Shown here: positions 46,903 to 56,451 of the stretch, in pieces
How positions within the stretch are numbered: the stretch's first letter is position 1
Layout: every line of letters begins with the position of its first letter
Assembly: GCF_009649175.1 (NCBI RefSeq)
Contig: NZ_WJPO01000002.1
Span: 124,001-188,000 of the forward strand
Origin: Rhodovulum strictum
GTDB lineage: Bacteria; Pseudomonadota; Alphaproteobacteria; Rhodobacterales; Rhodobacteraceae
Reading direction: 5' to 3'
DNA length: 64,000 nt
Notes under the pieces: model-generated
What the model saw: only the letters and a program-made list of their open reading frames with translations
What the model was told of the DNA's origin: nothing
Database searches by the model: none
Made by a program: the position numbers and the translations under genes

Positions 46903-48117
46903 TCAGGCGATATGGGACCGCGTGAATGTGGCGACAAGCTCAACATGGGCCGACCAGCGGAACTGGTCGACAACCTGCACCCGCTCCAGCCGGAATCCGG
47001 CGGAACAGAGCCTTTTCGCATCCCGCGCAAAGGTGACGGGGTTGCACGAGACATAGGCGAGTCGGGCCAAGGGCGAGGCCGCGATCTGGTCCACCTGCGC
47101 CTCGGCGCCCGCGCGCGGGGGGTCGATCACGGCGGCATCGAACCGGGCCAGTTCGTCCGGGCGCAGCGGACGGCGAAACAGGTCGCGCGCCTCATGCGTC
47201 ACCCGTTTCAGCCCCGGCGCCCCGCGCCAGCCCCGATCCAGCGCGGCCAGCATCGCGCCGTCGCCCTCGACCGCATGCACCTCGGCCGCCTCGGCCAGCG
47301 GCAGGGCAAAGGTGCCGCAGCCCGCGAACAGGTCGGCCACCCGCTGCGCCCCGTCCAGCGCACGACGCACCGCATCGGTCAGCGCCGCCTGCCCGTCTTC
47401 GGTCGCCTGAAGAAACGCCCCGGGCGGCGGGACGACATGGGCACGGCCCAGCCGCTGGCGCGGTGGGCGACGGGTGGCGATCACCTCGCCATTCCAGGTC
47501 AGCCGGGCCAGATCGTGGCGTTCGGCAAGTGCGGCAAGCCCGGCGGCAGCCGCCTGTTTGACGCCCGCGACGGCCAGATCCACCCCATCCTCCGATCGGG
47601 TCAGGGTCAGCGCCACCTCGCCGCTGCGCGAGGCGCCCAGCGCCACCAGCGCCTCGCATCCGGGCAGGGCGGCCATCAGGTCGGGATGCAGCAACCGGCA
47701 ATCGGGGATCGCGACGATCTGATCGCTGGCCCGCCCGTGAAAGCCGATCAGAACGCCCTTCTTCGTGCGCCGGCCCGCCAGCGTCGCGCGCCTGCGGCTG
47801 GCCGGGGGCGAGCTGTGGATCGGGTCCAGCACCGCTTTCAGCCCTTGGCCCCCCAGCGCGGTTTCGACCACGTCCGTCTTCCAGCACGCCACGAAATCGT
47901 CGCTGGCATGTTGCAGCGCGCAGCCCCCGCAATTGGCGAAATGCGGACAGGGCGGGCGCACGCGGTCGGCAACGGGCGTCAGGATGCGCGGCCGGGCGAT
48001 GCGGCCTTCGGCAATCTCGCCCTCGACTACCTCACCGGGCAACGCCAGCGCGACGGTCACACCTTCGGCCGTGACCCCTTCGCCACGCAGGGACAGCCGG
48101 TCGATCACCAGGCTCAT
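46903..48117 (-). CDS. TrmA/RlmD-type RNA (uracil-5-)-methyltransferase
   Basis: A 404-aa enzyme. An N-terminal TRAM-like segment is followed by the 4Fe-4S cysteines (CPHFANCGGCALQH plus Cys of DCRLLHP), SAM motif VADLFAGCGTFALPLAEAA, IDPPRAGAEAQV and the catalytic Cys in YVSCNPVTFARDA. It probably makes m5U in 23S rRNA (RlmC/RlmD group) or in tRNA; the exact site cannot be told. ATG 48117 overlaps the stop of the ABC exporter (ATGA). Confidence 0.9.
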   Translation of the reverse strand: MSLVIDRLSLRGEGVTAEGVTVALALPGEVVEGEIAEGRIARPRILTPVADRVRPPCPHFANCGGCALQHASDDFVACWKTDVVETALGGQGLKAVLDPIHSSPPASRRRATLAGRRTKKGVLIGFHGRASDQIVAIPDCRLLHPDLMAALPGCEALVALGASRSGEVALTLTRSEDGVDLAVAGVKQAAAAGLAALAERHDLARLTWNGEVIATRRPPRQRLGRAHVVPPPGAFLQATEDGQAALTDAVRRALDGAQRVADLFAGCGTFALPLAEAAEVHAVEGDGAMLAALDRGWRGAPGLKRVTHEARDLFRRPLRPDELARFDAAVIDPPRAGAEAQVDQIAASPLARLAYVSCNPVTFARDAKRLCSAGFRLERVQVVDQFRWSAHVELVATFTRSHIA

Positions 48118-49955
48118 TCCGCCGCCTCGGTACCGATGAAGCCGCCCGACTGGCGTGCCCAGAACCGGGCATAAAGGCCGTTCTGGGCCAGCAATTCGCG
48201 GTGACTGCCCTGTTCGACGATGCGGCCCTGATCCAGCACCACGATCCTGTCCATATGCGCGATGGTCGACAGCCTGTGCGCGATGGCGATCACGGTCTTG
48301 CCCTCCATCACGTTGTAAAGCGTGTCCTGGATCGCCGCCTCGACCTCGGAATCTAGGGCCGAAGTCGCCTCGTCCAGCACGAGGATCGGCGCGTCCTTTA
48401 GGATCGCGCGGGCAAGCGCCACGCGCTGGCGCTGTCCGCCCGACAGTTTCACGCCCCGCTCGCCCACCTGCGCATCATAGCCCGCGCGCCCCTCGGGATC
48501 GGCCAGGTCCAGGATGAAGCCATGCGCCTCGGCCCGGCTTGCCGCCTCGATCATCTCGGCTTCGCTGGCCTCGGGGCGGCCGTAAAGGATGTTGTCGCGC
48601 ACCGAACGGTGCATCAGGCTGGCGTCCTGGCTGACCATGCCGATCTGGCGGCGCAGGGATTCCTGCGTGACCTGTGCGATGTCCTGCCCGTCGATCAGGA
48701 TGCGCCCGCCCTCGGCATCGTAGAACCGCAGCAAGAGCTTGACCAGGGTCGACTTGCCCGCCCCCGAGCGCCCCACCAGCCCGACCTTTTCGCCCGGCCG
48801 GATCGTCAGATCGACGCGGTCCAGCCCACCCGATCCGCGCCCATAGTGGTGAGTCAGGGACTGAATCGCGATTTCCCCGGCGCGCAGGTCCAGCGGCTTC
48901 GCGTCCTTCGCATCGGTCAGGGTGATCGGCTGGGCAATGGTCTCCATCCCCTCGGCCACCACGCCGAGCGAACGGAAGAAACTGGACACCGCCCACATGA
49001 TCCAGCCGGTCATCGCGTTCAGCCGCAAGGTCAGTGCCGTCGCCGCCGCAACCACGCCCACGCTGGCCGTGCCCTGCATCCACAGCAGGATCGCCCAGCC
49101 CACTACGCCCACGATGAGAAACCCGTTCAGCGCGGTCAGCGCGATGTCCATCTTGGTAAAGATGCGCATTTCGGCGGCAAAGGTCTCGCGCGAGCGGTCG
49201 ATCGCCTCTTTCGCATAGGCCAGTTCACGGTCGTGATGGGCGAACAGCTTGACCGCATGGATGTTGGTATAGGCATCGACCACCCGCCCCGTCACCGCGC
49301 TGCGCGCATCCGACGCCGCCTTGGACGCCGGGCCGACCCGCTTCATCGTCCAGCGCACCAGCGCGGCATAGAACACAAGCCAGATCACCAGCGGCACCGC
49401 CAGCCGCGGATCGGCCTGTCCCAGCAGGATCAGCGCACCCACCGTATAGGCCGCGGCAAAGGCGATGGCGTCGAAGATCTGGAAAACCGCCTCGCCCGCC
49501 GCGGGGGGTGTCTGCATGATGCGGTTTGCGATCCGGCCCGCGAAATCATTCTCGAACCAGCCGACCGACTGGCGCAGCACCTGCGCATGCGCCCGCCAGC
49601 GGATCAGCGCGCCGAAATTCGGCATGATCGCATTGTTCAGGATCGCCACGTCCAGCCCCTGCATCACGGGACGCAGGATCAGGATGAACAGGGCCAGCAC
49701 GATCAGGGTCAGACCGTAATCGTCCCAGACCTGTTCGGGCGTGCCCGAGGACAGGATATCGACGACCTGCCCCATCGCATGGATCAGCCAGACCTCGACC
49801 GCGGCCACGATGATGGCCAGAACGATGGCCGCGACAAAGACCTTGCGAAAGGGCCGGGCATAATCCCACAGGAACGGGGCCAGCCGTTGCGGCGGGGTGT
49901 CGGTCTGGCGGTAGGCCGTATAGGGATCGACCAGGTTTTCGAAGAAGCGGAACAA
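48114..49955 (-). CDS. ABC exporter, fused permease and ATPase half-transporter
   Basis: A 613-aa homodimeric exporter half. Six TM helices cover residues 40-330, then a nucleotide-binding domain: Walker A GRSGAGKST, Q-loop MVSQDASLMH, signature LSGGQRQRVALARA, Walker B ILVLDEATSALD and the H-loop AIAHRLS. Start is TTG 49955 with AAGG upstream. The substrate (lipid, peptide or drug) is not readable. Coupled to the RNA methyltransferase by a four-base overlap. Confidence 0.92.
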   Translation of the reverse strand: MFRFFENLVDPYTAYRQTDTPPQRLAPFLWDYARPFRKVFVAAIVLAIIVAAVEVWLIHAMGQVVDILSSGTPEQVWDDYGLTLIVLALFILILRPVMQGLDVAILNNAIMPNFGALIRWRAHAQVLRQSVGWFENDFAGRIANRIMQTPPAAGEAVFQIFDAIAFAAAYTVGALILLGQADPRLAVPLVIWLVFYAALVRWTMKRVGPASKAASDARSAVTGRVVDAYTNIHAVKLFAHHDRELAYAKEAIDRSRETFAAEMRIFTKMDIALTALNGFLIVGVVGWAILLWMQGTASVGVVAAATALTLRLNAMTGWIMWAVSSFFRSLGVVAEGMETIAQPITLTDAKDAKPLDLRAGEIAIQSLTHHYGRGSGGLDRVDLTIRPGEKVGLVGRSGAGKSTLVKLLLRFYDAEGGRILIDGQDIAQVTQESLRRQIGMVSQDASLMHRSVRDNILYGRPEASEAEMIEAASRAEAHGFILDLADPEGRAGYDAQVGERGVKLSGGQRQRVALARAILKDAPILVLDEATSALDSEVEAAIQDTLYNVMEGKTVIAIAHRLSTIAHMDRIVVLDQGRIVEQGSHRELLAQNGLYARFWARQSGGFIGTEAAE

Positions 49956-50033
49956 TTCGGGGCCTTCGCGCGGGTTGGACCTGAACTATAGACCGGCGCG
50001 ATGCCAAGGGCCACCATGGCGCGAAAATCGGCC

Positions 50034-51221
50034 TTATGCGTCTCTGTTCCGGCCCGAAACGTCGTTTTCCGGGTGCAAAAGCTCTGCCCGGCTCAGCGAA
50101 AAGCCCGACGCGATCCAGCGCGCCTCCAGCGCATCGAGCTGCGCGCCCAGCGCAGGCCCGGTCAGCGCGGGCATCAGATCGCGCGCCGTGACCGGAAAGC
50201 AGGCGGCGGCACCCTCGGCGATCCGGTCCGCCAGATCGGCCGGAAGGGGCATCCCGGTCGCGGCGGCGCGCAGCAGGACCGCATCGCGCGCCTCTGCCGC
50301 GCCCAGCCGATAGGCCAGCGCGCCGGGCGTGTCGGGGCTGGCCATGGCGGTGCGTAACCGGGCCAGCCTGCGCGCGTCGGCCTTGCTCAGGCGCAACCGC
50401 TCGGCATGATCTGCGCCGCCCAGCACGGCAAGCCGCCGGATCGGGTCGGGCGCCAGCCCCTGCGCCGCCTCGTGATGCACCAGCACCGGCAGCAGGCTTG
50501 CCGCGGCACCCGGCAGCACCTGCGCCAGCACACCCGCCTGCGCCATGGCCGCCACGCTTTGACAGGGATCGGCGGCCGAAAGCAGCTTGGCGATCTCGGC
50601 CCCCACCCGTTCGCGCGAGAGGCGGGCAAGCCCGTCGACATGCGCGGCACAGGCCGCAAGCCCGTCGGCATCCAGCCCGCCATCGGCATCGCCATACCAG
50701 GCATGAAAGCGGAAGAAGCGCAGAATGCGCAGGTAATCCTCGCGGATGCGGGCATCGGCATCGTCGATGAACCGCACCCGCCGCGCGATCAGGTCGGGCA
50801 GGCCGCCCAGCGGGTCGATCACCTCGCCCGCGGGCGTGGCGTAAAGCGCGTTCATCGTGAAATCGCGGCGATGCGCATCCTCGTCGGCGGTATCGGCAAA
50901 GGCCACCACGGCATGCCGCCCGAAGGTTTCCACGTCGCGGCGGAAGGTCGTGACCTCATGCGGCAGATGCCCCGCGACCACGGTGATCGTGCCGTGATCC
51001 AGCCCGGTCGGCACGGGCCTTAGCCCCGCCGCCTCGGCCAGGGCGATCACCCGCTCGGGGCGCGCATCGGTGGCGATGTCGATATCGGAAACCGGCACGC
51101 CCAGCAGCGCGTTGCGCACGCAGCCCCCGACGAACAGCGCCTGATGGCCCGCCGCGGTCAGCATGTGGCAGACCGCCTGGGTATGGTCGGCAAAGAACCA
51201 TTCACCGCGCACCCGGATCAT
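50034..51221 (-). CDS. cca: CCA tRNA nucleotidyltransferase
   Basis: A 395-aa class II enzyme adding or repairing the 3' CCA of tRNAs. Catalytic GG and DxD are in LFVGGCVRNALLGVPVSDID, the RRDFTMNAL motif and DPLGGLPDLIARRVRFI follow, and the helical neck/body is EDYLRILRFFRFHAWYG. Length is normal. ATG overlaps the CoA-pyrophosphatase stop (ATGA), a pairing I recall in Rhodobacteraceae. The symbol follows the family; some members add only part of CCA. Confidence 0.94.
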   Translation of the reverse strand: MIRVRGEWFFADHTQAVCHMLTAAGHQALFVGGCVRNALLGVPVSDIDIATDARPERVIALAEAAGLRPVPTGLDHGTITVVAGHLPHEVTTFRRDVETFGRHAVVAFADTADEDAHRRDFTMNALYATPAGEVIDPLGGLPDLIARRVRFIDDADARIREDYLRILRFFRFHAWYGDADGGLDADGLAACAAHVDGLARLSRERVGAEIAKLLSAADPCQSVAAMAQAGVLAQVLPGAAASLLPVLVHHEAAQGLAPDPIRRLAVLGGADHAERLRLSKADARRLARLRTAMASPDTPGALAYRLGAAEARDAVLLRAAATGMPLPADLADRIAEGAAACFPVTARDLMPALTGPALGAQLDALEARWIASGFSLSRAELLHPENDVSGRNRDA

Positions 51222-51820
51222 CGCGCCACCCGGTCGGCCAGCGCCCGCAGTATGCGCGCGGTCGCGCCCCAGATGTAATAGGGGCCGTAGGGGACGGTGT
51301 AATAATACCGCCGCTGGCCGTGCCAGAACCGCGACTGGATGACGAACCGCGCGGGATCCATCACCTGGGCAAATGGCGCGTTGAACACCTCGTCCACCTC
51401 TCCGGCCTCGGGGCGCGGGTCGAAACAGTCTCTGACATGGCCCAGAACGGGGGTCACGGTGAACCCCGTGACGGTTTCATGCGGCGGCAGCGTGCCCAGC
51501 ACCTCGACCAGATCGGGGGGCAGGCCGATTTCCTCATGCGATTCCCGAAGCGCGGCGGCGATGGGGCCATCGTCGCAGGCATCGAGCTTGCCGCCGGGAA
51601 AGGCGATCTGGCCGGGGTGATGCGCCAGCCGCGAAGATCGCTTGGTCAGGATCACCCGCAACCCCGCCGGGCCGGACAGGATCGGCACCAGCACGGCGGC
51701 GGGGCGCAGCACGCGGCCCTCGGGCATTATGAAATCGGGGTTCAGGTCGTGATCCGAGGTTTCGCCGCCCGGCCGGGACAGCGCCCCCCGCAGCGTGCCA
51801 AGCGGATCACGCCCCGGCAT
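51218..51820 (-). CDS. CoA pyrophosphatase-type Nudix hydrolase
   Basis: A 200-aa enzyme. LTKRSSRLAHHPGQIAFPGG is the UPF0035/NudL signature that immediately precedes the Nudix box (GGKLD...AALRESHEEIGL). It is expected to hydrolyse CoA or acyl-CoA pyrophosphate bonds. I chose ATG 51820, overlapping the end of hslO by 14 bases, rather than the ATG at 51862 that would overlap by 56. It heads the coupled pair with cca. Confidence 0.9.
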   Translation of the reverse strand: MPGRDPLGTLRGALSRPGGETSDHDLNPDFIMPEGRVLRPAAVLVPILSGPAGLRVILTKRSSRLAHHPGQIAFPGGKLDACDDGPIAAALRESHEEIGLPPDLVEVLGTLPPHETVTGFTVTPVLGHVRDCFDPRPEAGEVDEVFNAPFAQVMDPARFVIQSRFWHGQRRYYYTVPYGPYYIWGATARILRALADRVAR

Positions 51821-52808
51821 CGCGCCCCTGTTCCGCCTCGAATCCCAGGGTCGCCGGGTCAAGCTCGTAATGGGCGCCGCAGAACTGGCAATCGGCGGTG
51901 ACGATCCCCTCGTCGGTGGTCATGTGGCCGATATCCTTGGCCGAATAGATCGACAGGCTTTGCCGCACCTTGTCTTCGGAACAGGTACAGCCGAACTGCA
52001 CCGGCTGGGCGTCAAAGACGCGGGGGCTTTCCTCGTGAAAGAGCCGCACCAGCATTTCGGTCGGCTGCACCGCGGGGCCGATCAGTTCCATGTCCTCGAC
52101 CGTGTCGAGCAGCAGGTTGGCACGGGTCCAGGCCTCGGCCTCGTCGCCGCCAAGGATGTCGCCTGCCTGCAACAGCCCGTCCGTCCCGCTGCCGCCCTCG
52201 GCCGGTGCAGTGATCGAGGCCGCGGGCATCAGTTGCAGCATCACGCCACCCGCGCGCCAGCGTTCGGGCTGGCCGGGCAGCCGCGCCCGGCCGAAGCCCA
52301 GCGCGAACCGGGTGGGCAATTGCTCGGACTGGGCGAAATAGGTCTCGGCACAGGCCGAAAGCGAGCCGCCGGCAATCGGCGTGATCCCCTGATAGGGCTG
52401 CATGTCGCGGCCCTGGTCGATCAGCATGGCGAAATAGCCCTGCCCGATCAGGCTGAAGGGCACGACGCCCGGGGTCAGCCGCGCGGCGTCGAAACTGGCA
52501 TAGGCGCGGATCCGGGCCGGTGCGCCGGGCTCGGTGGGGGCGTAGTAATCGGTTGCGATCAGCCGGGCCGGGCCATCGCCGCGCACCTGCAAGGACAGCT
52601 TCCAGCGCAGCTTGATGGTCTGGCCGATCAGGGCGGTCAGCAAGACGGCCTCGGTCACCAGCGCGTCGATCTCGGGCGGATAGCGATGCTGGGCCAGAAC
52701 CTGATCCAGCACACCGTCCAGCCGCGCGACCCGCCCGCGAATATCGCTGCGGTCAAGCTGGAAGGGCAGGACGGTATCGTCCCAGGCAATCTGCGATCCG
52801 ATGGACAT
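51807..52808 (-). CDS. hslO: Redox-regulated chaperone Hsp33
   Basis: A 333-aa cytosolic holdase activated by oxidation. The C-terminal zinc/redox switch is visible as FGCTCSEDKV (C-x-C) and DCQFCGAHY (C-x-x-C). The N-terminal chaperone core has AVLLTALIGQTIKLRWKLSLQ, IATDYY and GQGYFAM. The chain is longer than the E. coli protein, as I expect for alphaproteobacterial members. Start ATG 52808 follows AGGGAAA. Confidence 0.95.
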   Translation of the reverse strand: MSIGSQIAWDDTVLPFQLDRSDIRGRVARLDGVLDQVLAQHRYPPEIDALVTEAVLLTALIGQTIKLRWKLSLQVRGDGPARLIATDYYAPTEPGAPARIRAYASFDAARLTPGVVPFSLIGQGYFAMLIDQGRDMQPYQGITPIAGGSLSACAETYFAQSEQLPTRFALGFGRARLPGQPERWRAGGVMLQLMPAASITAPAEGGSGTDGLLQAGDILGGDEAEAWTRANLLLDTVEDMELIGPAVQPTEMLVRLFHEESPRVFDAQPVQFGCTCSEDKVRQSLSIYSAKDIGHMTTDEGIVTADCQFCGAHYELDPATLGFEAEQGRDAGA

Positions 52809-52846
52809 GGGCGTTTCCCTGGTTCTGGGCCTTGGCCCGGGGGCGT

Positions 52847-52874
52847 TATATAGAGCCTGCGGCCCAAGCACAAA
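52847..52874 (-). promoter_or_regulatory. Weak candidate hslO promoter
   Basis: Minus strand: -35 TTTGTG (52869-52874), 16-base spacer and -10 TATATA (52847-52852), in the divergent gap. The -35 is poor; only the -10 stands out. Confidence 0.3.
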
Positions 52875-52884
52875 GGGGGAGAGC

Positions 52885-53331
52885 ATGATCCGGCGATTCG
52901 GCGAGGCGGTACAGGCAAGCCAACGCTACCGGCGGCGCCCGGGGGCCTATGCCCTGCTTGTGCGCGACGGGGCGTTGCTGGTCACCCATCAGCAGGAACC
53001 GATCCCCGAATACCAGTTGCCCGGCGGCGGCATCGACCCGGGCGAATCGCCGATCCCGGCGCTGCATCGCGAAGTGTTCGAGGAAACCGGCTGGCGCATC
53101 GACATAACGCGGCGGCTGGGGGCGTTCCGGCGGTTCACCTACATGCCGGAATACGATCTCTGGGCGGAAAAGCTCTGCACAATCTATCTGGCCCGACCGG
53201 TTCGCGCCCATGGCCAGCCCAGCGAACCGGGGCACAGCGCGATCTGGATGGAACCCGAACTGGCGCTGAAACGGCTGGGCAATGCGGGCGACCGGCATTT
53301 CGTGGCGCGGTTTCTGGGGGCTGCGCGGTAG
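52885..53331 (+). CDS. Nudix hydrolase
   Basis: A 148-aa protein. RPGAYALLVRDGALLVTHQ leads into the Nudix box GGGIDPGESPIPALHREVFE followed by ETGW. All catalytic glutamates are present. The substrate is not evident; the short form with AYALLVRDG resembles ADP-ribose or NTP pyrophosphatases. ATG 52885 has GGGGGAGAG just upstream. Convergent with the REC-PP2C gene (13-base gap) and divergent from hslO. Confidence 0.85.
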   Translation: MIRRFGEAVQASQRYRRRPGAYALLVRDGALLVTHQQEPIPEYQLPGGGIDPGESPIPALHREVFEETGWRIDITRRLGAFRRFTYMPEYDLWAEKLCTIYLARPVRAHGQPSEPGHSAIWMEPELALKRLGNAGDRHFVARFLGAAR

Positions 53332-53344
53332 CCCCGGCCGCAGC

Positions 53345-54610
53345 CTAGCCGAACTCGAACAGCACGGCCGAGATATCGTCGGGCAGGTCTGGGCGCCCGG
53401 CAAAGCCGATCAGCCCGTCCATCACCGCCTCGAGGAAGGCTTCGCCCCGCACGGCGGCATTGCGTTCCATGAGGGCGCAGAGCCCCGCGTCGTCAAGCTG
53501 CGCGCCCGAGGGGGACGGACATTCCGTGATCCCGTCCGAAGCCAGAAGGATGCGGTCGCCGGGGGCAAGACGCACCTCGCCCGCCTCGAAGCTGGCGCCG
53601 GGGATCAGGCCCACGGGCAAGCCGCCCGCACCGACCAGCTCGACCCGGCCATCGGCGCGCTGGATCACCGGATAGGGATGCCCCGCCTGCACGAATCGCA
53701 CCAGACCGCTGTCCAGCGAGACCACGGCCAGCAGGATGGTGAAGTAATGCTCGGTTTCCAGTTCCTCGTGGAACAGCCGGTTCAGGTGTTCCACCACCTC
53801 CTCGGGCGGGCGAACGCGAATGGTGCCGTCGGCATCCTCGTCCAGCGCCAGGTTCTGTTCGGCCGAAGTCGATGACAGCAAACCGGCAAGGCGCGCGGTG
53901 ATCATCGCCGAACTGATCCCGTGGCCCGAGACATCGACCGAATAAAGGCCGACCTGCCCCTCGCCCGCGGGGAAGAACCCGACCAGATCGCCGCCCACAT
54001 GACCGCAGGGGCGCAGAAGCAGCGAAACCGCCGAATCGCCAAAGCGGCGCGAGCGTTCGCGCACCAGCGATTGCTGCAACTTGCGCGCCTCGACCAGGTC
54101 GCGGTCGATGGCGTCATAAAGACCGCGCAGCTCGGCCAGTGTCGAACTGAGCAGCCGGTTCCGTTCGCGCAACTGGTGTTCCATGCGCAGGATGCGTTCG
54201 CCCGAGGCGATTCGGGCGCGCAACTCGTTGGCATTGACCGGCTTGGTCAGGAACTCGTCGGCGCCGACATCGAGCCCGTGCACCATCTCGCCGGTTTCGG
54301 ATTTCGAGGTCAGCAGGATGAAATAGCCGTAGCTGTCGCGCGGCAGGGCACGAAAGGCGCGGCAGAATTCCGGCCCGTTCATGCCCGGCATCATCCAGTC
54401 GCTGATGATCAGATCCACAGGCCGGTCACCGCATATCCCCAGCGCCTCTTCGGCCGATCCGCATTCCTCGACCGCATAGCCCCAGCGTTCCAGCGAGGCG
54501 CGCAGGATACGGCGCTGCAAGCGGCTGTCATCGACCAGCAGGACAAGCCGCACCCGCGAGGGCGGATCCGGCAGGGTATCTGGCTGTTCGATCGCGATGG
54601 TCACGGGCAT
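53345..54610 (-). CDS. Response regulator with PP2C (SpoIIE/RsbU-type) phosphatase output
   Basis: A 421-aa protein. Receiver domain about 20-140 has phospho-acceptor Asp71 (LIISDWMMPGMNG) and FLTKPVNANEL. A helical linker (QLRERNRLLSSTLAEL) leads to the PP2C domain with CGHVGGDLVGFF, SVDVSGHGISSAM and LASDGITECPSP. Such proteins dephosphorylate an anti-sigma-factor antagonist when phosphorylated; no partner is in the window. ATG 54610 is used, with AGG too close to be a good ribosome site; an upstream ATG at 54700 is possible but its codons look non-coding. Divergent from an Hpt gene. Confidence 0.88.
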   Translation of the reverse strand: MPVTIAIEQPDTLPDPPSRVRLVLLVDDSRLQRRILRASLERWGYAVEECGSAEEALGICGDRPVDLIISDWMMPGMNGPEFCRAFRALPRDSYGYFILLTSKSETGEMVHGLDVGADEFLTKPVNANELRARIASGERILRMEHQLRERNRLLSSTLAELRGLYDAIDRDLVEARKLQQSLVRERSRRFGDSAVSLLLRPCGHVGGDLVGFFPAGEGQVGLYSVDVSGHGISSAMITARLAGLLSSTSAEQNLALDEDADGTIRVRPPEEVVEHLNRLFHEELETEHYFTILLAVVSLDSGLVRFVQAGHPYPVIQRADGRVELVGAGGLPVGLIPGASFEAGEVRLAPGDRILLASDGITECPSPSGAQLDDAGLCALMERNAAVRGEAFLEAVMDGLIGFAGRPDLPDDISAVLFEFG

Positions 54611-54767
54611 CCTTGCGGTTTTCTGGCACCCGGATAGCCCCCTGCGCCTTAACGGGCCGTGAAAGATCGTTTTCGACCTTTTTTTCGCCTTGAGGCTCAT
54701 CCACCGTTAAGCCCGTTCCCCTAGCTTTTCCCGAGCAGGCGGGGGTCTGTCAGAGGTGGCGTGTGCG

Positions 54768-55097
54768 ATGATCGACTGGAACAGGGTGGAGGAACTGCGC
54801 GGCGAAGTCGGCGAAGATGCCTTCGACGAGGTGCTGGATCTGTTTCTCGAAGAAGTGGACGAGGTCATGGACCGGCTGCGCGAGGCGCCGGATCGCGCCT
54901 GTCTGCCTGCGGACCTGCATTTCGTGCGGGGCTCGGCGCTGAATCTGGGTCTCAAGGAATTCTGCGCGATCTGCCGCGGGCTGGAACACCGGCTGGCGCA
55001 GGGCGAGCCGGTCGATCTGTCCGCACTGCTCGACAGCTATGCCGAATCGCGCGTGTTGCTGATGCAGTCCGCCACGGTCCGCTCGCGCGTCGCCTAG
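54768..55097 (+). CDS. Hpt (histidine phosphotransfer) domain protein
   Basis: A 109-aa four-helix bundle. The phosphorylatable histidine is His51 in ADLHFVRGSALNLGL, matching the HxxKGS/A motif with Arg for Lys. EEVDEVMDRLREA and ICRGLEHRLAQGEPVD complete the fold. GGTGG lies about eight bases before ATG 54768. Being divergent from the REC-PP2C gene, it is the likely phosphodonor for that receiver; a hybrid kinase is missing from the window. Confidence 0.85.
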   Translation: MIDWNRVEELRGEVGEDAFDEVLDLFLEEVDEVMDRLREAPDRACLPADLHFVRGSALNLGLKEFCAICRGLEHRLAQGEPVDLSALLDSYAESRVLLMQSATVRSRVA

Positions 55098-56341
55098 ATC
55101 AGGAATTCCGACAGCACCACATCGTCGGTGATGTCGCGATGCACCAGGCCCCGCTCGCCCATCCGGGCGAACAGCACGGGGAAGTTCTCGGCGCGCGATG
55201 TCTCGATCCCGATCAGGACCGTGCCGAAGTTCCGCGCCGATTTCTTGAGATATTCGAACCGCGCGATGTCGTCATCCGGCCCCAGCAGGTCGAGAAAATC
55301 GCGCAGCGCACCGGGCCGCTGCGGCAGGCGCAGGATGAAATACTTCTTCACGCCCGAATAGCGCTGGGCGCGTTCCTTGACCTCGGGCAACCGCTCGAAA
55401 TCGAAATTCCCACCCGACGTGACGCAGACCACCCGCTTGCCCGCAATCTGATCGGCCAGCACCGGCAGCACATCGACCGCCAGCGCGCCCGCGGGTTCCA
55501 GAACGATGCCCTCGACATTCAGCATCTCGAGCATGGTGGTGCAGATCCGGTCCTCGGGCGCGGCCAGAACGTCAGCCGCGTCGATCCCCCCAAGCACCCC
55601 GAAGGTCGTGGTCCCGATCCGCGCAACCGCGGCGCCATCGACGAAGGTATCGACCCGGGGCAGCGTCACGGGCGCCCCCGCCGCCATGGCCGCGGCCAGC
55701 GACATGCCGCCTGCCGGTTCCACGAATTTCACGCGCGTTTCAGGCGCCACCTCGCGCAGGACAGAGACGACACCGGCGGCCAGCCCGCCACCGCCCACCG
55801 GCAGGATCACCAGATCGGGCGCGCGTTCCAGCGCATCCAGGATTTCCACCGCGACGGATGCCTGCCCCTCGATCACGTCTTCGTCGTCGAAGGGCGCCAG
55901 GAAATGCCCGCCCGCCTCGGCGCACCAGGCCTGGGCGGCGGCCAGCGTGTCGTCGAAATAATCGCCGGTCAGCCGGATCTCGATATTCTCGCCGCCGAAG
56001 GTGCGGGTCTTGTCGATCTTTTGCCGCGGCGTCGTGACCGGCATGAACACGACCCCCTGCACCCCGAAATGACGGCAGGCAAAGGCGACGCCCTGGGCAT
56101 GGTTGCCCGCGCTGGCACAGACGAAGACGCGCTGATCGGGCCGCGCGGCCAGAACCTTGCGCATCGCGTTGAATGCGCCCCGCAGCTTGTAGGATCGCAC
56201 CGGCGTCAGATCCTCGCGTTTCAGCAGGATCTCGGCACCATAGCGTTCCGACAGGTGGACATTGCCCTGCAAGGGCGTCGGCGGGAACAGCTCGCGAAGC
56301 GCCGATTCGGCAGCGCGGGCCCGTGTGAAGAAATCGCTCAT
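55094..56341 (-). CDS. ilvA: Threonine ammonia-lyase (threonine deaminase)
   Basis: A 415-aa PLP enzyme converting threonine to 2-oxobutanoate for isoleucine. Lys52 in SYKLRGAF forms the Schiff base; the phosphate loop is VILPVGGGGLAAG, and the Cys/Asn substrate loop is CASAGNHAQG. The C-terminus has a single ACT-like regulatory domain (YFILRLPQRPGALRDFL). Start ATG 56341 gives the family N-terminus. Convergent with the Hpt gene, sharing four bases. Confidence 0.93.
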   Translation of the reverse strand: MSDFFTRARAAESALRELFPPTPLQGNVHLSERYGAEILLKREDLTPVRSYKLRGAFNAMRKVLAARPDQRVFVCASAGNHAQGVAFACRHFGVQGVVFMPVTTPRQKIDKTRTFGGENIEIRLTGDYFDDTLAAAQAWCAEAGGHFLAPFDDEDVIEGQASVAVEILDALERAPDLVILPVGGGGLAAGVVSVLREVAPETRVKFVEPAGGMSLAAAMAAGAPVTLPRVDTFVDGAAVARIGTTTFGVLGGIDAADVLAAPEDRICTTMLEMLNVEGIVLEPAGALAVDVLPVLADQIAGKRVVCVTSGGNFDFERLPEVKERAQRYSGVKKYFILRLPQRPGALRDFLDLLGPDDDIARFEYLKKSARNFGTVLIGIETSRAENFPVLFARMGERGLVHRDITDDVVLSEFLI

Positions 56342-56390
56342 GCCCTTCTCTGGCGCGACAGGGCCGCCGGATGCAAGCCCCGGGCCGCCC

Positions 56391-56419
56391 TTGCCCCTTT
56401 GGCTGAAACGCAATAAACG
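56391..56419 (+). promoter_or_regulatory. Promoter for argG
   Basis: -35 TTGCCC (56391-56396), 17-base spacer and -10 TAAACG (56414-56419), giving a leader of about 25 bases before ATG 56452. Confidence 0.5.
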
Positions 56420-56451
56420 CCGCCGGGACTTCCCTCAACGGAGTTCTCCGC

